In this document: piece after piece, positions 61,420 through 64,000 of the stretch
Position numbering within the stretch: position 1 is the first letter of the stretch
Layout of the letters: every line of letters begins with the position of its first letter
Made by a program: the position numbers and the translations under genes
The notes under the pieces: model-generated
What the model was told of the DNA's origin: nothing
What the model saw: only the letters and a program-made list of their open reading frames with translations
Databases searched by the model: none
From: AE-B3B sp964543295
GTDB lineage: Bacteria; Aerophobota; Aerophobia; Aerophobales; AE-B3A
Assembly: GCA_964543295.1 (NCBI GenBank)
Contig: CAZIXA010000005.1
Location: forward strand, 1 to 64,000
DNA: 64,000 bases
Direction: 5' to 3'

Positions 61420-62523
61420 TTAATCAGCCTCCTGGCTCATTTTCTCGACCTCTTCTAACAAAACTCTGACTACATCTTTTTCCCTAACCTTTCTCAGCGG
61501 TTTCCCCTTTTTAAAAAGCGTCCCTCCTCTTTTGGTACAGGCTATACCAATATCGGCTTCCCTGGCCTCGCCTGGCCCATTAACTTCACACCCCATCACG
61601 GCTATCTTCAAAGGAGTCTTGATTCCTTCTATTTCGGAGAGCACCTCTTTTGCTACTGATTCTAAGTCTATCCGGCACCTCCCACAGCTAGGACAGGAAA
61701 TTAAATCAGGACCCCCTTTAAACAAGCCAAGAGATTTCAGGATCTGATATCCTATTTTGACCTCCTCCACCGGGTCATAAGTTAAAGAAACCCTGATAGT
61801 ATCCCCTATTCCCTGGAAAAGAAGAGCCCCTATGGCAATGGATGATTTTACAATGCCTTCAGGAGGAGGGCCGGAAGCAGTTATACCTAGATGAAGAGGG
61901 TACGGAATCTTATCCGATATCAGTTGATAAGAAAGAATAGTGGTAAGCACATCATTAGCTTTAAGAGAGACAACGATATCTGAAAAATCCACTTTTTCTA
62001 AAAACTTAACAGTACTCAAAGCACTTTTTACCATAGCCTCAGCCACTGTCATCCGATATCTTTCTTCCTCATCCTCCCTTACCCTTCCTTTTAAAAAATG
62101 ATCCTTTAGAACCCCTCCTTCTAAAGATCCTGAGTTTATCCCTACCCTGAGAGGAATTCCTTTTTTTTTAGCCTTTTCTGCTATCTTTAGTATTTCTTTT
62201 TTGCCCATATTTCCGGGATTGACTCTTACTTTATCTATCCCTCGGTCTATAGCTTCCAGGGCAAGTTTATAATTAAAATGAACATCGGCTACCAGCGGAG
62301 TATCCACCTCGGCTCTGATTTCAGAAAGGGCCCTGGCAGCCATCATATTGGGAAGAGCTATCCTCACTATCTTTGCTCCAGCCTGGGTAAGCTTTCTGAT
62401 CTGGGCAACTGTGGCTGGAACGTCCTCGGTTTTGGTTTTGGTCATTCCCTGCACCACCACCGGGCTTCCACCACCAATCTTTAATCCACCAACCTTTATC
62501 TCCCGACTTTTTCTTCTTTTCAC
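61420..62523 (-). CDS. ispG: 4-hydroxy-3-methylbut-2-enyl-diphosphate synthase IspG
   Basis: A 367-residue [4Fe-4S] enzyme of the MEP isoprenoid pathway, short two-domain bacterial form. VGGLKIGGGSPVVVQGMTKT opens the TIM barrel, VRVNPGNMG is the phosphate site, and the cluster ligands are CPSCGRC (about 269-275) and MGCEVNGPGEA. It needs a reductant, for which the ferredoxin gene just upstream is an attractive partner (inference). GTG 62523 is preferred, with AGGGAAGGGG before it; TTG 62538 is the alternative. Confidence 0.94.
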   Translation of the reverse strand: MKRRKSREIKVGGLKIGGGSPVVVQGMTKTKTEDVPATVAQIRKLTQAGAKIVRIALPNMMAARALSEIRAEVDTPLVADVHFNYKLALEAIDRGIDKVRVNPGNMGKKEILKIAEKAKKKGIPLRVGINSGSLEGGVLKDHFLKGRVREDEEERYRMTVAEAMVKSALSTVKFLEKVDFSDIVVSLKANDVLTTILSYQLISDKIPYPLHLGITASGPPPEGIVKSSIAIGALLFQGIGDTIRVSLTYDPVEEVKIGYQILKSLGLFKGGPDLISCPSCGRCRIDLESVAKEVLSEIEGIKTPLKIAVMGCEVNGPGEAREADIGIACTKRGGTLFKKGKPLRKVREKDVVRVLLEEVEKMSQEAD

Positions 62524-62621
62524 TTCCCCTTCCCTCAAAATTTTCTTTTTTGTATCCTTCTCACATAAAATCAGGCCAGACTCGGCCCTTATTTAATATG
62601 GACAGCCTGGCCTGTATTAGA

Positions 62622-62807
62622 CTATTCCTCTTCCATAGTGATAGCCTCAGAGGGGCATGCTTCTGCACAGGATTCACATCCATCGCAATCATCAGGCCTG
62701 ACAAACTTAGCAACGTCATCCACCATCTCCAGAGCGTTATTTGGACACTCATCAATACAGATCTCGCATCCCGTACACAGCTCCTCATCTATGAGTGGCT
62801 TTTTCAT
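62622..62807 (-). CDS. 2[4Fe-4S] ferredoxin
   Basis: A 61-residue electron carrier with two clusters: CTGCEICIDECP and CDGCESCAEACP, about 28 residues apart. The acidic C-terminus (AITMEEE) is typical. It may serve CooS, Rnf and IspG. It stands between accD and ispG with 53- and 98-bp gaps. Confidence 0.9.
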   Translation of the reverse strand: MKKPLIDEELCTGCEICIDECPNNALEMVDDVAKFVRPDDCDGCESCAEACPSEAITMEEE

Positions 62808-62860
62808 CTTATACCTCCTTGGGCGTCAGTCTTGTTGGCTACCTCCCACATAGCTAACCT

Positions 62861-63706
62861 CTAAGAAAGAACCAGATCCAGAATTCTGATTAAGGTGGAC
62901 CTAATTTTATTTCTCTCCAACACTAAATCAACGTCCCCATGTTTAAGCAGTGATTCAGACTGCTGAAAATCTTTAGGCATTTGCTGTTTAATGGTTTGCT
63001 TTATGACCCGAGGCCCGGCAAATCCTAAAAGAGCTCCCGGCTCGGCGAGGACAATATCTCCCCGACTGGCGAAACTGGCCATTACCCCTCCCATGGTCGG
63101 ATGAGTAAGTAAAGATATATAGAGCAGTCCCAGTCTTTTGAGTTCAGCTATGGCGGCACTGGTCTTGGCCATTTGCATCAAAGAGATAATTCCCTCTTGC
63201 ATTCTAGCTCCACCTCCTGAACCGGAGATAATTAGGAGCGGATATTTTTTTTTCATAGCCTTTTCTATGGTGAGAGTTATTCTTTCCCCCACCACTGAAC
63301 CCATGCTTCCTCCCATGAAGCCAAAATCAGTAACTCCCACTGCTATGGGTCTGCCTCCGATTTTCCCCTCTCCAATCAGAGCCGCCTCATCCAGGCCAGT
63401 GGCTTTTTCGCTTTTACTTAATTTCTCTTCATACCCTGGAAAGTTAAGCGGATTATCGGAATTTATCTTCGAATCGTATTCGATGAAACTATCTTTGTCT
63501 AGGGTAATCTCGATTCTTTTCCTTGCTCGCAGGTAGAAGTGAAATCCGCATTTGGGACAGACCTTAAGGTTATCTTCCAGGCTCTTGTTGTAAACGATTT
63601 CAGAGCAGTTGGTGCACTTGGTCCAGAGCCCATGAGGAATGTCTATTTTCTTCTTTCCCCTTTTTATCCTGTTATAGGTTCTCTCAAACCAGCCCATTTG
63701 TGCCAT
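62861..63706 (-). CDS. accD: acetyl-CoA carboxylase carboxyltransferase subunit beta
   Basis: A 281-residue subunit of the enzyme that makes malonyl-CoA. The N-terminal zinc ribbon has CTNC…CPKC (C-x2-C-x15-C-x2-C), and the crotonase-fold core shows GSGGGARMQEG and LTHPTMGGVMASFA. accA does not follow, as it does in many bacteria. ATG 63706 or 63697; the promoter is just upstream. Confidence 0.94.
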   Translation of the reverse strand: MAQMGWFERTYNRIKRGKKKIDIPHGLWTKCTNCSEIVYNKSLEDNLKVCPKCGFHFYLRARKRIEITLDKDSFIEYDSKINSDNPLNFPGYEEKLSKSEKATGLDEAALIGEGKIGGRPIAVGVTDFGFMGGSMGSVVGERITLTIEKAMKKKYPLLIISGSGGGARMQEGIISLMQMAKTSAAIAELKRLGLLYISLLTHPTMGGVMASFASRGDIVLAEPGALLGFAGPRVIKQTIKQQMPKDFQQSESLLKHGDVDLVLERNKIRSTLIRILDLVLS

Positions 63707-63725
63707 CTTCGCTCAATTTAAGGTT

Positions 63726-63753
63726 ATAATACCACACCAGACAAAAATGTCAA
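63726..63753 (-). promoter_or_regulatory. promoter of accD
   Basis: On the minus strand TTGACA (63753-63748), a 16-bp spacer and TATTAT (63731-63726). The transcript would start about 13 nt before the ATG. A 12-bp palindrome CGCAGATCTGCG at 63783-63794 lies behind it, possibly ending the upstream gene. Confidence 0.65.
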
Positions 63754-63810
63754 AATTACAAGTTAATTAGGACGCAAATTTTCGCAGATCTGCGTTCAAA
63801 AAGGAAATTC

Positions 63811-64000
63811 CTATATTCCGGAGAACAGAAGAAACATCAGGATAGAGAGGCTGGCTGACATAAGAGGGGTAGATATCCAACCCAGGAGGACGAAGAAAAG
63901 CATTTTCTTATTAACTGTCCTGATTCCCTTAGCTAATCCAATTGCTGCGACTGCTCCTACCACTGCCTGGGAGGTTGAAACCGGAACCGCTATCTGAGTA
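63811..64000 (-). CDS. inorganic phosphate transporter (PiT family), C-terminal part
   Basis: The last 63 codons of a gene cut by the window end. VPVSTSQAVVGAVAAIGLAK (the PiT repeat motif, here with Ser-Gln in place of Thr-His/Gln) is followed by VNKKMLFFVLLGWISTPLMS and a last hydrophobic stretch to LLFSGI. PiT proteins take up phosphate with H+ or Na+. The missing N-terminal repeat lies beyond 64000. Confidence 0.75.
   Translation of the reverse strand, partial: TQIAVPVSTSQAVVGAVAAIGLAKGIRTVNKKMLFFVLLGWISTPLMSASLSILMFLLFSGI

Overview
The window looks like chromosome from an anaerobic bacterium of uncertain, probably uncultured, lineage. The main reason is a complete bacterial-type carbonyl branch of the Wood-Ljungdahl pathway (cooC-cooS/acsA-acsB-acsC-acsD-acsE, about 50.1-58.3 kb). 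Just upstream are Rnf subunits, several low-potential Fe-S proteins and a probable PPi-dependent phosphofructokinase, a set typical of acetogenic or syntrophic energy-limited anaerobes. An Aerophobetes- or Atribacterota-like origin is possible, but no rRNA or other phylogenetic marker was seen, so this is a guess. Promoters resemble sigma-70 consensus (TTGACA, mostly 16 bp spacer, TATAAT-like).

Layout. 0-12.5 kb is accessory and patchy: a methyltransferase, a frameshifted GNAT/YoaP gene, a small secreted peptide, a transposase remnant, an AT-rich ABC exporter followed by a two-component system, a serine-recombinase tail, an IS3-type remnant, a B12/radical-SAM gene, a PEGA fragment and a small inverted-repeat element. 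12.6-15.6 kb is a polar amino-acid ABC importer. 15.6-17.3 kb holds a membrane hydrolase and a HAD phosphatase. 17.5-22.4 kb is a branched-chain amino-acid (Liv-type) importer, with its binding protein convergent. 22.7-26.7 kb is yebC-tldD-tldE-cobO. pfkA (minus) diverges from a gldA-like/thiC-like/polyol dehydrogenase/PfkB kinase operon (27.9-32.5 kb). 32.8-36.5 kb carries a LacI regulator, a class-III aminotransferase and alanine dehydrogenase. 36.5-43.6 kb is an AT-rich sugar-transport block with a transposase tail and a complete but dead IS copy between the binding protein and the permeases, followed by a short-chain dehydrogenase.

43.6-47.4 kb (minus) is a tight four-gene ABC-2 exporter operon with two unrecognised extracytoplasmic partners. 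47.5-49.6 kb holds two nucleotidyltransferases, one fused to a CDP-alcohol phosphotransferase. From 50.1 kb to the end everything is on the minus strand. In transcription order it reads: a phosphate permease tail, accD, ferredoxin, ispG, pyrG, rnfA, rnfB, then (from its own promoter) cooC and the acs operon.

How it fits together: CooS and AcsBCDE fix CO/CO2 and methyl groups into acetyl-CoA, and Rnf couples ferredoxin oxidation to ion pumping. Amino-acid importers with aminotransferase plus alanine dehydrogenase suggest amino-acid or amine fermentation; the polyol and sugar genes suggest a heterotrophic side. The most unusual observations are three genes whose best start is a non-canonical codon (ATC, CTG, ATA), a 4-bp CTAG duplication that breaks a GNAT gene, an intact IS copy with 17-bp ends and a 5-bp target duplication, paired GxxExxY gene relics, tandem operator-like repeats inside the lacI promoter, rnfAB separated from rnfCDGE, and a CDP-alcohol phosphotransferase with His in place of a signature Asp. 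I saw no CRISPR array, rRNA or tRNA.
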